Assembly (NCBI GenBank): GCA_029834535.1
Contig: JAQMWT010000320.1
Span: 62,001 to 126,000 of the forward strand
Length of the DNA: 64,000 bases
Origin: Chrysophaeum taylorii
Taxonomy: Eukaryota; Sar; Pelagophyceae; Pelagomonadales; Pelagomonadaceae
Reading direction: 5' to 3'
The notes under the pieces are model-generated. The model was not told the origin of the DNA. It made no database searches and saw only the letters and a program-made list of their open reading frames with translations. Each line of letters starts with the position of its first letter. Positions within the stretch are counted from its first letter, which is position 1. Below, piece by piece: positions 46,961 through 58,970 of the stretch. The position numbers and the translations under genes were made by a program.

Positions 46961-47428
46961 GCCAACGGCCAACCAGCCGCCCAAATGGTCGACTTCGCAC
47001 CGTGTGCTGGTCAGGAGTTCTTCGGAGGAACCACATTGTCGAGTGGGTTCGCTTTCATGCGTTTTTACCTGGATTTCCACGTAAACTCGAGCAGCCATTT
47101 CCTGCTCACGCTCATCAGCGGGGCTCTAGGGAATAAAGCAGCCTAGAACCACGAGTGCGGGAGCTACGAGGGTGGCTTCAGGAGGAGCAAACTGGCCAGT
47201 TGTAAAGCCTCTTTCGACGTCTATCGACTTTCCCCGGGCATTTAGCGGCAGGGTGGGGCTCCGCGCGGAACCACCTGGTTCCTTACCCCCCCTCTTCTTC
47301 CTAACTACTAATCGACAGATGTTTGTTTGTCTGTCTGTTTGTCCTAACTACTATTAGTACTAATCGACAGATGTTTGTCTTTTTTTCTGTCTGTTTGTTT
47401 GTCTTTAAATGTCGACTGCTAAGTTTGT
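46961..47428. other. Transition into the Helitron-like array
   Basis: No gene. From about 47300 two copies of the terminal segment (ACTAATCGACAGATGTTTG) occur in tandem, followed by TTTAAATGTCGACTGCTAAG. That last segment is the reverse complement of the junction at about 11478-11500. Confidence 0.6.
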
Positions 47429-48060
47429 CCCTCGATTTAGGGTAAGGATCAGGTAGGCGCGAGAGCCAGACAGTGATCCTCCAAGTCGTCTACGGCGACC
47501 TCGCAGACTATTTCCACGACCCGCGGCGGCTCTTTCAGCGCGCCACTCTCACGCCCCGTCGAAACGATGTTGTCGATGCTGACAACGCGCGCATGACCGC
47601 GGCCTTTTTTTCCCGGAGACGAGGCGTCGGAGTTCTTTTCGGCCGACTAGGTTGGGTCGGAAGACGACGCCTCGCTCTCAAGAGTCGAGTTTTGAACTCC
47701 CTGACAACCAACGGCATGCTGACTTTGATCGCGAGCTTAAAGTCTTCGCAACCTCGACCCGTCGCACGGCCACTGCATCGGTACCAGATACATGATCGAT
47801 CGTGTCGAAGTGAACTCACTTGGGTTTTTAGAGCGAACGCAAAGGCTAGCGGCGTGTATGGATCAAAGCAGCTTAGTTTGGCGGAGGTGAGAGCGACGAG
47901 CTCGAAGGAGAGTGAGGTGAGTGGGTGTGAGCACGAGTGGGCTTACACCAAACTTACTGGGGTTAGAGATTGGGACTAGGTGAACTTACTGGGACCAGGT
48001 GAACATACTGGGGTTAGAGATTGGGAGTAGGTGAACTTACTGGCCTGCACTTGTCTTTCT
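47429..48060 (+). repeat. Array unit A (plus), helicase 3' part missing
   Basis: Contains the segment from the CGATTTAGGG start through GACTTTGATCGCGAGC and ACATGATCGATCG, then jumps directly to the minisatellite. The part with KSQGQT is deleted. It ends at GGCCTGCACTTGTC. Confidence 0.75.
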
Positions 48061-48065
48061 TATAA

Positions 48066-49092
48066 CTACTAATCGACAGATGTTTGTTCGTTTGTCTGTT
48101 TGTCTGTCTGTCTGTTTGTCTTTAAATGTCGACAAGTGCAGGTGGCCCCGGTTCACTAAGTACCCGTTAAGTTCACCTGGTCCAATCTCTACCCCTTATT
48201 AAAATTTTGGCGTAAACCACTTAGTGCTCACATCCACCTTCTCCTTTGAACTCTCGTCGCAATGCCCCCGCCAATCTCGCTTTGATCCCACACCATAACA
48301 GGATTTACTCTAAACCCCAGTAAGTTCACTTGGTCTGGTAAGTTGCCTGGTCACTAATTAACACAAGTCCCAATCTCGACACTCGTAAGTTCACCTGGTT
48401 CAATAGTTCACCTGGTCCAGTAAGTTCACCTACAGTGCGCGTGTAGACGCCGGGAGGGGGCTTATCGGTATTGCGTGACACGCGGTGGCGGGAGTAGGGT
48501 GGAGTCGTCGTCAGAAGAGCATATCCCCGGGGTTGCCGATCGACAGAGAGCCACGTAGAGCTGGACGTGACAGAAGACGGGCTTGGGCGAGTACGCCGAC
48601 CTCGCGGGGCGTCTGGCCCTGGCTCTTGGTGATCGTTTGGCGTCGGCGGGCCTTAAGGGATACAGGTTGGAGGAGCCTCGGTGACACGACACGATCGATC
48701 ATGTATCTGGTACCGTTGCAGTGGCCGTGCGACGGGTCGAGGTTGCGAAGACTTTGAGCTCGCGATCAAAGTCAGCATGCCGTTGGTTGTCAGGGAGTCG
48801 AAAACTCGACTGTAAAGAGCGAGCGCGTCGTCTTCCGACCTAGTCGGCCGAAAGAACTCCGCCGGAAAAGCCGCGGTCATGCGTTGTCAGCATCGACAAC
48901 GCATCGTTTCGACGGGGCGTGAGAATGGCGCGGCTAAAAGCCGCCGCGGGTCGTAAATGTCCGAGGTCGTAGTGAGGTCACCTTCTCGCTCTCGCGCCTA
49001 TGATCCTACTCGCGCCTAACTGATCCTTACCCTAAATCGAGGGACAAACAGACAGACACACAGACAGACAAACATCTGTCGATTAGTAGTTA
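48066..49092 (-). repeat. Array unit B (minus)
   Basis: A near-complete unit: terminal hairpin segment, minisatellite at about 48130-48440, helicase remnant at about 48450-48960 and a CGATTTAGGG end at about 49040, all on the minus strand. The minisatellite is more diverged than in later units. Confidence 0.75.
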
Positions 49093-49670
49093 AGACAAGT
49101 GCAGGCCAGTAAGTTCACCTAGTCCCAATCTCTAACCCCAGTAAGTTCACCTGGTCCCAGTAAGTTTCATATAAGTTCACCTGGCCAGTAAGTTCACCCA
49201 GCTCACACCAACTCCTTTGAGCTCGTCGCTCTCGCCTCCGCCAATCTAAGCTGCTTTGATCCGCACGCGCCGCCAGCAGCTTTGAGTTTACTCTAAAACC
49301 CTTTACTCTAAAAACTGGTGGCGACACACGTGCCCAGTTTCACCTGGTGCTCGGTTCACCCAGTGCAATCTCAGAAACCCCAGTAGAAGTTCACGTGGTC
49401 CCGATAGTTCACCACCTACCGCGGCGGAGACGCCGGGAGGGGGCTTATGGTGTGCCGCGCAGCACGTGTGGGAGTAGGGTGGAGTCGTCGACGCGTCGTG
49501 GAAATAGTCTGCGAGGTCGCCGTAGACGGCTTGGAGGATCACTGTCTGGCTCTCGTACCTGATCCTTACTCTCGCGCCTACCTGATCCACCTAAATCGAG
49601 GGACAAACAGACAGACAAACAGACAGACAGACAGACGACAGACAAACATCTGTCGATTAGTAGTTAAGAC
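49093..49670 (-). repeat. Array unit C (minus), interior deleted
   Basis: Holds a clean minisatellite (49095-49430) and the two ends, but the helicase remnant is reduced to about 140 bases. The junction inside GTCGTCGACGCGTCGTGG shows the deletion. Confidence 0.72.
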
Positions 49671-50672
49671 AAGTGCAGGCCAGTAAGTTCACCTAGCCCC
49701 AATCTCTTACCCCAGTAAGTTCACCTAATCCCAGTAAGTTTCATATAAGTTCACCTGGTCAGTAAGTTCACCTAGCTCTAACCAACTAAACAACTCGTCG
49801 CTCTCGCCTCCGCCAATCTAAGCGCTTTGGTCACACGCGCCGCTAACCTTTGAGTTTACTCTAAAAACCGCTCTGAAAACCCCAGTATGTTCACCTGGTC
49901 CCAGTTTCACCTGGTCACTCAGCCACCTAGTCCAATCTACCCCAGTAAGTTCACCTGGTCCAGTAAGTTCACATAGTGCGCGTGTAGACGCCGGGAGGGG
50001 CTTATCGGTATTGCGCAGCACGTTGGTAGGGTAGGGCGGGTCGTAGGCCCAGAGGGCGTCGGAGAGCCACGTAGAGCTGGACGTGAAGAGCGGGCTTCGC
50101 CAAGAGGACGCCGACCTCGCGGGGCGTCTGGCCCTGGCTCTTGTTGATCGTTTGGCGTAGGCGGGCCTTAAGGGATACAGGTTGGAGGAGCCTCGGTGAC
50201 AACGACACGATCGATCATGTATCTGGAGGACCTCGGTGACAGCGTCGATCATGCGTTGCAGTGGCCGTGCGACGGGTCGAGGTTGCGAGACATTAAGCTC
50301 GCGATCAAAGTCAGCATGCCGTTGGTTGTCAGGGAGTTGAAAACTCTGTAAAGAGGCGTCGTCTCCGACCCACCTAGTCGCCGAAAAGAACTCCGACGCC
50401 TCGTCTCCGGAAAAAAAGGCCGCGGTCATGCGCGCGTTGTCAGCATCGACAACATCGTTTCGACGGGGCGTGAGAATGGCGCGCTGAAAGAGCCGCCGCG
50501 GCTCGTGGAAATAGTCTGCGAGGTCGCCGTAGACGGCTTGGTGGATCACTGTCTGGCTCTCGCGCCTACCTGATCCTTACTCTCGCGCCTACCTGATCCT
50601 TACCCTAAATCGAGGGACAAACAAACAAACAGACAGACAGACAGACAAACATCTGTCGATTAGTAGTTAAGA
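49671..50672 (-). repeat. Array unit D (minus)
   Basis: A near-complete unit. Its minus-strand helicase remnant keeps a 243-codon frame (49818-50549) beginning near IHQAVYGDLADYF. Part of the CTCGGTGACA segment is duplicated at 50190-50245. Confidence 0.75.
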
Positions 50673-51660
50673 CAAGTGCAGGCCAGTAAGTTCACCTAGT
50701 CCCAATCTCTAACCCCAGTAAGTTCACCTGGTCCCAGTAAGTTCACCTGGTCAGTAAGTTCACCTAGCTCACACCAACTCCTTTGAGCTCGTCGCTCTCG
50801 CCTCCGCCAATCTAAGCTGCTTTGATCCCGCCATACCTTTAGTGGACACTCTAAAAACCGCTCTAAAAACCCCAGTATGTTCACCTGGTCCCAGTAAGTT
50901 CACCTGGTCACTTTACTTGTCACCAATCCAATCTCGACAATAAGTTCCCTGGTGCAATGGTTCACCTACAGTGCGCGTGTAGACGCCGGGAGGGCTTATC
51001 GGTATTGCGCAACGCAGGGGTAGGGTGGAGTCGTCGACCAGAAGAGCATATCTCGGGGTTGCCGATCGACAGAGAGCCACGTAGAGCTGGACGTGGCAGA
51101 AGACGGGCTTGGGGCAAGAGGACGCCGACCTCGCGGGGCGTCTGGCCCTGGCTCTTGGTGATCGTTTGGCGTCGGCCTTAAGGATACAGGTTGGAGGAGC
51201 CTCGGTGACAACGACACGATCGATCATGTATCTGGTACCGTTGCAGTGGCCGTGCGACGGGTCGAGGTTGCGAAGACTTTAAGCTCGCGATCAAAGTCAG
51301 CATGCCGTTGGTTGTCAGGGAGTTGAAAACTCGACTGTAAAGAACGAGGCGTCGTCTTTAGTCGGCCGAAAAGAACTCCGACGCCTCGCCTCCGGGAAAA
51401 AGGCCGCGGTCATGCGCGCGTTGTCAGCATCGACAACATCGTTTCGACGGGGCGTGAGAATGGCGCGCTGAAAGAGCCGCCGCGGGTCGTGGAAATAGTC
51501 TGCGAGGTCGCCGTAGACGGCTTGGAGGATCACTGTCTGGCTCTCGCGCCTACCTGATCCTTACTCTCGCGCCTACCTGATCCACCTAAATCGAGGGACA
51601 AACGAACAGACAAACAAACAAACAGACAGACAGACAAACATCTGTCGATTAGTAGTTAGG
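50673..51660 (-). repeat. Array unit E (minus)
   Basis: A near-complete unit with minisatellite at 50680-50970 and helicase remnant at 50980-51535. It ends in CGAGGGACAAAC and the CAGA/hairpin segment at 51600-51660. Confidence 0.75.
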
Positions 51661-51744
51661 ATAAGAAGATAAGAAGAAGACTTTTAAGAGGGCGTGCAGG
51701 GAGCATGAAGAAGGTGAATTGGGTTTGAGATTGAAGTATGTTTG

Positions 51745-52080
51745 CGTCCTCGATTTAGGAGTGGGATCGGGTAGGCGCGAGAGTAGGATGGAGTGACGAA
51801 AGGTGTTCCGGGATCCTCAAGCATGCGCAGCGACCCTCGCGAACGGCACGACCCGCGGCGGCTCTGCCGGCGCGCCTTGCGCCCCGTCGAAACGACGATT
51901 GTCGTCACTGACAACGCGCATGACCGCGGCACCGGAGACGGGCGTCGGGTTTGCTTCGACCGACCATCGAAAATATTATATGTCGAGACCGACGTACAAT
52001 CTGGCGTCGCTGCAACTCGACCATGCAACTGCAACGGCCACCAGCGGTAAGATCTTAACTACAATCGACGAATTTGATAC
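51745..52080 (+). repeat. Diverged partial array unit (plus)
   Basis: A more diverged copy of the helicase-remnant start (CTCGATTTAGG, CACGACCCGCGGCGGCTCTG, CCCCGTCGAAACGA). It separates the minus-strand block from the plus-strand block and may be an older insertion. Confidence 0.6.
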
Positions 52081-52084
52081 AACA

Positions 52085-53042
52085 CTAATCGACAGATGTT
52101 TGTCTGTTTGTTTGTTTGTTTGTCTGTCTGTCATCCCTCGATTTAGGGTAAGGATCAGATAGGCGCGAGTAAGGATCAGGTAGGCGCGAGCCAGACGGTC
52201 CTCCAAGCCGTCTACGGCGACCTCGCAGACTATTTCCACGACCCGCGGCGGCTCTTTCAGCGCGCGCCATTCTCACGCCCGTCGAAACGATGTTGTCGAT
52301 GCTGACAACGCGCGCATGACCGCGGCCTTTTTCCCGGAGACGAGGCGTCGGGTTCTTTTCGGCCGACTAGGTTGGGTCGGAAGACGACGCCTCATCGAGT
52401 TTTCCTGACAACCAACGGCATGCTGACTTTGATCGCGAGCTTAATGTCTTCGCAACCTCGCCCCGCCGCACGGCCCTGCAACGGTACCAGATACATGATC
52501 GATCGTGTCGTTGTCACCGAGGCTCCTCCAACCTGTATCCCTTAAGGCCCGCCGACGCCAAACGATCACCAAGAGCCAGGGCCAGACGCCCCGCAGGTCG
52601 GCGTCCTCTTGCCCAAGCCCGTCTTCTGCCGTCCAGCTCGTGGCTCTCTGTCGATCGGCAACCCCGAGGATATGCTCTTCGAGTCGACGACCACCCACCC
52701 CCCGTGCTGCGCAATACCGATAAGCCCCCTCCCGGCGTCTACACGCACTGTAGTGAACTTACTGGACCAGGTGAACTTGGAACCAGGTGAACTTACGGAG
52801 GTTAGGGTGGGACTAGGTGAGTGGTGACCAGGCGAACGCGAGACCAAGTGAACTGCGGGGTTTTTAAGATGGCTCAAGGAGTTAGCGGCGTGGCGCGGAT
52901 CAAGCAGCTTAGATTGGCGGGGGTGAGCGGCGACGTTTAAAAGGAGAGTGGATGTGAGCACGGGTGGCACGCCGATTTACTGTGGTTAGAGACAGGGTTG
53001 GGCAGGAGCTTAGGGACTAGGTGAACACTGGCCTGCACTTGT
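52085..53042 (+). repeat. Array unit F (plus)
   Basis: A near-complete unit with TCACCAAGAGCCAGGGCCAG (the KSQGQ segment) at about 52565 and a diverged minisatellite at 52745-52860. It ends at GGCCTGCACTTGT. Confidence 0.75.
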
Positions 53043-53970
53043 GTTTGTCTGTTTGTCTGTCTGTCTGTCATTTGTCCCTCGATTTAGGGTAAGGATCAGG
53101 TAGGCGTAAGGATCAGGTAGGCGCGAGAGCCAGCAGTGATCCTCAAGCCGTCTACGGCGACCTCGCAGACTATTTCCACGACCCGCGGCGGCTCTTTCAG
53201 CGCGCCATTCTCACGCCCCGTCGAAACGATGTTGTCGATGCTGACAACGCGCGCATGACCGCGGCCTTTTTCCCGGAGACGAGGCGTCGGGTTCTTTTCG
53301 GCCGACTAGGCTGGGTCGGAAGACGACGCCTCGCTCTTTACAGTCGAGTTTTGAACTCATGGACAACCAACGGCATGCTGACTTTGATCGCGAGCTTAAA
53401 GTCTTCGCAACCTCGACCCGTCGCACGGCCACTGCAACGGTACCAGATACATGATCGATCGTATCGTGTGGTGTCACCGAGGCTCCTCCAACCTGTATCC
53501 CTTAAGGCCCGCCGACGCCAAACGATCGACAAGAGCCAGGGCGGACGCGAAGGTCGGCGTCCTCTTGGCGAAGCCCGTCTTCTGCCACGTCCAGCTCGTG
53601 GCTCTCTGTCGATCGGCAACCCGAGGATATCCTCTTCTGGGTCGACGACTCCACCCTACCCCACGTGCTGCGCAATACCGATAAGCCCCCTCCCGGCGTC
53701 TACACGCGCACTATGGAACTTGCTGGGACCACGTGAACTTACTGGGGTTGAGATTGGGACTAGGTGATACCAGACCAGGTGAACTTACTGAGACCAGGTG
53801 AACTTTGGGGTTTTGAGTAAACTCAAGGTTAGGCGGCGTGTGCGGATCAAAGCAGCTAGATTGGCGGAGTAGGCGAGAGCGACAGGCTAGAAGGGTGGCG
53901 CAGTGAAACACAGGTGGACCACGCCAGGCTAGGTTAGGGTGGGTAAGTGAACTTACGGCCTGCGCACTTG
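53043..53970 (+). repeat. Array unit G (plus)
   Basis: A near-complete unit; the helicase remnant runs 53140-53700 and includes ATCGACAAGAGCCAGGGC. The minisatellite is short and worn. It ends at GGCCTGCGCACTTGG. Confidence 0.75.
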
Positions 53971-53971
53971 G

Positions 53972-54380
53972 AGTCCCAGTAAGTACCTGATCAGTAAGTT
54001 CACCTAATTAAATCTCCCAGTGAGCGCAAAAAAGCCCACTCGTGCTCACATCCACGACCCAGCCTAGTCTGCCGAAAAGAACTCCGACGCGCGGTCTGGG
54101 GAAAAAGCCGCGGTAATGCGCGTTGTGCACATCGACAACATGGTTTCGACGGGGCGTGAGAATGGCGCGCTGGAAGAGCCGCCGCGGGTCGTGGAAACAG
54201 TGGCGGTCGCCGTAGACGGCGGAGGTCACGTCGGCTCGCGGCAGAAGTGCGCCTAAATGGGGACAAACAAACAGGTCCCGCGTGCCCATCGCCCGTCAGG
54301 CACATCCCTCATACCCACAAACGCACATCCTTCATGCTCCCCACACACACCCTCTTGCCGTTTGCTACTATCGACAGATG
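53972..54380 (-). repeat. Array unit H (minus), short and diverged
   Basis: Contains only the outer helicase-remnant part (54060-54230). A CCCGTCAGGCACATCCCTCAT segment at 54288-54350 is shared with the solitary unit at 11.4 kb, followed by the terminal hairpin at about 54365-54385. Confidence 0.7.
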
Positions 54381-55447
54381 TTTGTTTGTCTGTTTGTCTT
54401 TTGTCTTTAAATCTCGACTTTGTAAGAGGGCTGTTGCGTGTGGAAACATGAAGGGGGTGTGTCTGTTTGTCCCTCGATTTAGGGTAGGGTTAGGTAGCGG
54501 AGTAGGATCAGGTAGGCGCGAGAGCAGACAGTGATCCTCAAGCCGTCTACGGCGACCTCGCAGACTATTTCCACGACCCGCGGCGGCTCTTTCAGCGCGC
54601 CCGTCGAAACGATGTTGTCGATGCTGACAACGCGCGCATGACCGCGGCCTTTCCCGGAGACGAGGCGTCGGAGTTCTTTTCGGCTGACTAGGCTGGGTCG
54701 GAAGACGACGCCTCGCTCTTTACAGTAGAGTTTTCAACTCCCTGACAACCAACGGGATACTGACTTTGATCGCGAGCTTAAAGTCTTCGTGACCTCGACC
54801 CGTCGCACGGCCACTGCAACGGTACCAGATACATGATCGATCGTGTCGTTGTCACCGAGGCTCCTCCGACCTGTATCGCTTAAGGCCCACAAACGATCAA
54901 CAAGAGCCAGGGCCAGACGCCCCGCGAGGTCGTCCTCTTTCCCAAGCCCGTCTTCTGCCACGTCCAGCTCTACGTGGCTCTCTGTCGATCGGCATCCCCG
55001 AGGATATATCTGGGTCGACGACACCACCCGTACGTGCTGCGCAATACCGATAAGCTCCCGCACACGCACTCGGCGTTACAGGGACCATGACACTGGGGTT
55101 TTGAGATTGGGACGGAACTGAGTGACCAGGTGAAACTGGACCAGGTGAGCATACTGGGGTCTTTAGAGTAAAGGGTTTTAGAGTAAACTCAAAGGTTGGC
55201 GGCGCGTGCGGATCAAAGCAGCTGAGATTGGTGGAGGCGAGAGCGACGAGCTCAAAGGAGTTGGTGTGAGCTAGGTGAACTTACTGACCAGGTGAACTTA
55301 TATGAAACTTACTGGGACCAGGTGAACTTACTGGGGTTAGAGATTGGGACTAGGTGAACTTACTGGCCTGCACTTGTCGACATTTAAAGACAAACAAACA
55401 GACAAACAGACAGACAAACAGACAAACATCTGTCGATTAGTAGTTAG
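54381..55447 (+). repeat. Array unit I (plus)
   Basis: A near-complete unit. The helicase remnant spans 54540-55070 and the minisatellite 55090-55370, with a clean AAAGCAGCTGAGATTGG block. The terminal CAAACATCTGTCGATTAG at 55423-55440 closes the array. Confidence 0.75.
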
Positions 55448-56985
55448 GATGCAGAAGAACACCGTTACCGCACGGGACAGCTGGGACAGACGCACATTGA
55501 ACTTCCCGATTTTGCGATCCGTTTTCGTGTCAAACATACTCATAATATTGAGTCATATACAGAGCTGGCGACGACGGTTTCGCGAACGCATTAATAACAC
55601 CCAGCGCGTTCAGCAGCAAGTGAACGTGAACCACTTAACCGCCACGCAATTTTGGCGAAGTGATTTGAAGGGAACACGTCGGCCTACGTGGCTATTATCG
55701 TGAACCTTTTGGTGAAGTGAACTTTTTTTTTAACGTTTTTTTTTTTTTTAACGCCAGTGCCGGTCCCTATACGTTCCCCGTCAGTTCCGTGCCCTCCGCC
55801 CGCTACTGCCTAGGTCTGGTGCTTTCAGATTCATTCGCGTTTCGGGGCGAAGGAGTCGTCATTGTGGATGGTGTTCAGTGTTTCTTACTTTAGGCGATGT
55901 GAACGACATCGGTATCTTCGTATTGTTCTTCCTTCCTCAGCAGACCCCATACCCGCAGAGTCGTCGGGGATAGTGCTTCCGGCGTTATTGAACTCGGTCT
56001 CGTGTCCGAGGTCGCTATGCTTGATCCGGGCCGCCGCAATGAAATTCTTCATGCGCAGTAGGGCAACTTTGTCCGCCTCCTCCGCGCCGAGCTAGACGTT
56101 TCCCTGGTTTATCATCCAGTTTTGCCGGGCGTGTTCGACGTCAGCATCGACATCGGCTTTTTCTTGTGCTCCTCCTTCCGTTCCGCGTTTCCTCCTCATC
56201 ATCAACATTATCCTCCTCTGCCAGCTAGCGCGGCTCGACTAGGCTCATCAGACGGGGTCAGGGTCAGGCCGTCAGCCAAAGTGAATGAATGTGAAGTGAA
56301 CACTGGACTTCGGACACAAAACTTCGGTGAAGTGAAGAGAAATGAAGTGAATCAAATTCAGCGATCCTAGTGAAGTGAGCCCAGTGAACTCCCAACGCTG
56401 TTATGAATCAGCCGAAGAGCTTCGGTCAAAGCAAGGGGACATAAAGTGCTGATGTCGAACAGCTAGCTGCACCCCCCCTTAGCAGTCGACCTTTTAACAC
56501 AGGTAGCTGCCCTCCCCACGACGTCGGCGCTGTCTTACTTCGCTCGATGGCGGTGACCACGACAGCGCCGACTGCGACGAGGCAGCCGATATCTCGGCGG
56601 TGTGAGCCCCCCGATGTCATCGTGATACACGACAACGAAGACCACTATTCGAGCGCGGCTGGCACGGACCGCCCCCAGGTCCAACCAGGTCTCGATGACA
56701 AGGAGGTGAAGGAGCAGGCCGACAGCAACTCCATCTCCGGCCTCGACAGGGAGGTCGTGCTACTTGGCAAACGTCAAAGCATATGGACAAAGCCGCGGAC
56801 GAGCTGAGTGCCGCCATCTCTGGCGGCAACCGTTCGCCCTGAGTCTCGGCTGCCGTCGTGGCGGCGGCCCGCAAGATTGATGGCGCCATGTGCGACAACG
56901 TGCCGTACGTCTTCTTCGATTTAGTGCCGGTGACGCGACGGGAACACTCTCGGGCGCGGCGCCTTATCTCGGTGCTATTCCAAGT
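55448..56985. other. Repeat-rich region without a supported gene
   Basis: Short GTGAAGTGAAC-type repeats occur at 55612-55720 and 56280-56395. T-runs lie at 55725-55750, and a CCCCCCTTAGCAGTCGAC junction like that at 11.47 kb at 56474. Frames at 55862-56100 and 56547-56807 have no recognised domain. Confidence 0.5.
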
Positions 56986-57730
56986 GTAAAAGCAGGACTG
57001 CTCGAAGATTGTCTACGAGTACAAGGGCGCTGCAACGCGAGACCAAATGGGCCGCCGCCTCCGTCCATGCAAGGACGACGTCTGCATTCAAGAGCGTCGG
57101 GTCACCGATGTCAACTTCGAGGACGGCGAGCATATGAGGGTCTGCCAGGAGTTCGGCCACGCCTGCTGCTCATGCGCAAATCCCAGGTACTTCGGCACGA
57201 ACGGTGCGTGGCACACGGCGCCGGTCAAAAGCAAGGACTGGTCTTTCCACGCGCCCGCACCCAAGATCCTAGCCGAGGGCGAAGCCTCGTACACGCTGGT
57301 TGTCTCGCACCGATCGCTTTGTTCCGACTGCGGCGCCACCTTCTGCAATTTCGACCGGATTATGCTCAGGCGTGTGCCACTCCTCGCTTGGGCCGACCTT
57401 GACGTCGACTCAAACTGGGTTCGTGGAAAGAAGGCCATCTCAAACATCTTCGAGTACGACGAGAACGCGCGACAGGGCGCGGATGACCCTGTGGAGAAGT
57501 ACGAAGCCATAGCCGGCGAGACTCTCGCAAAGCTCGAGATCCAGTACTCCCAGGCTGGGCATGCGTGGTGGAGCCAGCTCGTTTCGCTTGCCGGGGACAA
57601 CGCGTGGTCATCCTTCTGCGAAACGCAGCAGCTACCGATTTGCGTGCTGAATTCATCGAGTTTGCCGACCGCCCAAACAAGATCGATCCCCTTGGCCACC
57701 GCAATGACCGCGACGGCTTCGGTGCGGTGA
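56900..57730 (+). pseudogene. Cysteine-rich protein remnant, possibly an element gene
   Basis: A 227-codon frame from the ATG at 57047 encodes CQEFGHACCSCANP and, 60 residues later, CSDCGATFCNFD, suggesting zinc-binding pairs, followed by a helical acidic part. Upstream sequence in the same frame (VPYVFFDLVPVTRREH) also reads as protein but is separated by a stop. The 3' end looks as if it continues in another frame (EFIEFADRPNKIDPLGH). No family is recognised. It may be a decayed gene, or a real gene with unseen introns. Confidence 0.35.
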
Positions 57731-58490
57731 AGCTGTAATCCGAGGCGATCCTCAAGGACGTCTCAGTCGTCTTCGAGGCTCCGATGACAGTGGCTACTGC
57801 CTCGTGTCGCTCCTCACCACACTCTGCCACCTTACCCGCCACCACCTCGTCTGTTCTCTCCACCGCCCCTCTCCTCTCTTCACCCGTCGTCTTCACCTTA
57901 TCACCGCCTCTCCCCCACCTTCCTTAATCTTATTAATTCGGGTCGCGAGCTAGAGTAAAGTCGAGATTAAGAACCACCTAAGCGCGATGAAATTCAGGGG
58001 GCGGGGTGTGAGGGCACCAGGCGGCTTATATATGCGCAAACGACGCCCCTTCCGCCGCTCTACGCGTAGGTAAATCACGAAGATCCAACTCGGCGGTGTG
58101 AAAAAGTTTCTAGTATGCGACTAAAATCGCCCCGTGTCCGACGTGTAATTAATTGTTGACTTAATTAAGAACTCTGCTTAATCGAGACTTCTAGAGACGA
58201 GAATCGAACAGTAGTCGTCGTCCGGGAGGCTCCCATGCTATCGCCACACTGCCGGCAGCGCCAAAGGCGATCTGGGACCTTATTTTTATACCAGCCCCCC
58301 CCCGCCCCCTCCCCTGACAGACGGTAGACGTTTTGATTTTGAATCATGTACGGGTATATGGTTTCGGTTCTGGACGTCGTCGCTGCCCACGCAAAACTGA
58401 TGCCGGAAGTGCGGAACAATGACGGCAACCTTTGTGGATGAGCGCAGCGCTTTATTTTGCATTTCGAGCAGAGGTGCGCCGAAGAATAGG
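57731..58490. other. Intergenic region, no gene seen
   Basis: Pyrimidine-rich at 57780-57930, then AT-rich to 58200. Minus-strand frames at 58165-58731 have no domain. Confidence 0.5.
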
Positions 58491-58492
58491 TA

Positions 58493-58970
58493 GTGCGCGA
58501 ACTTACAGAAGAGAGGGCTGCTTTCGTCTTGCTCCAGCGTCCGATCCCGTCGGACGCTGACCTCGTCGTCCAGGGCGCGCATATCGACGGGACCAAGCGC
58601 GCTGCGGCTGGCGACGACGACGGGGAGGTGCTTGAAGGCGAGGGGGGCGCCAATAGCCTCGATAAAGACTCAGACGACGACGACACGCCGGCCGAGGCGC
58701 GCAAAGTAGGCAGATCGTCGAAGAAGTTCATTCAAAAGCCGTCGCCAAACTCAAGTCCAAGGAAAACGGCGTCACAAAGATCACGGTCCGCGAGATCACC
58801 TCAATCCTCGGCCGCTCCTTGGGCGTGGCCGAGATCAAGGGTGACAAAGCGGCCCACCACGTCAAGGCCCTGCAGGAGGCCAGCGAGAGGCCAAACCTGA
58901 CGCCCTCAGCGCAGTCCAGTCGGCCGCCACCGGCATCGGCACGCTCGGCCCGGATGACGAAAAAATAGGC
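58493..58970 (+). pseudogene. Remnant of a charged helical protein
   Basis: One frame reads an acidic region (GDDDGEVLEGEGG, DKDSDDDDTPAEARKVG). A second frame continues as KSKENGVTKITVREITSIL, then AEIKGDKAAHHVKALQEA, ending at a TAG near 58967. The two parts together resemble one former protein, but no family is recognised and no intron boundary is convincing. Confidence 0.3.

Larger units (their letters stand above)
47429..55447. mobile_element. Array of Helitron/Pif1-like repeat units in both orientations
   Basis: About eight units of 0.6-1.0 kb follow one another with shared ends. Read in the coding direction each has: a CCCTCGATTTAGGG start; a remnant of a helicase C-terminus (YGDLADYFHDPRRLFQRAIL, NDVVDADNARMTA, then IDKSQGQT and PVFCHVQLYVALCRSA); a minisatellite of AGTAAGTTCACCTGGTC units; a conserved AAAGCAGCTTAGATTGGCGG block; and GGCCTGCACTTGTC. 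Units abut at a CAGACAAACATCTGTC hairpin plus GATTAGTAGTTA. The KSQGQT/QLYVALSR wording is that of the last motifs of Pif1-type helicases fused to Helitron Rep proteins. No intact Rep or helicase gene is present, so the units are non-autonomous. Confidence 0.75.

Noticed and set aside
47300-47430. Repeated unit ends considered as long terminal repeats of a retroelement
   Set aside because: There is no primer-binding site, polypurine tract or gag-pol region between them, and the only protein signal is a Pif1-type helicase end.
48066-55447. AGTAAGTTCACCTGG repeats considered as a CRISPR array or telomere-like repeat
   Set aside because: Units are irregular, have no constant-length unique spacers, and occur only inside the Helitron-like units of a eukaryotic genome.
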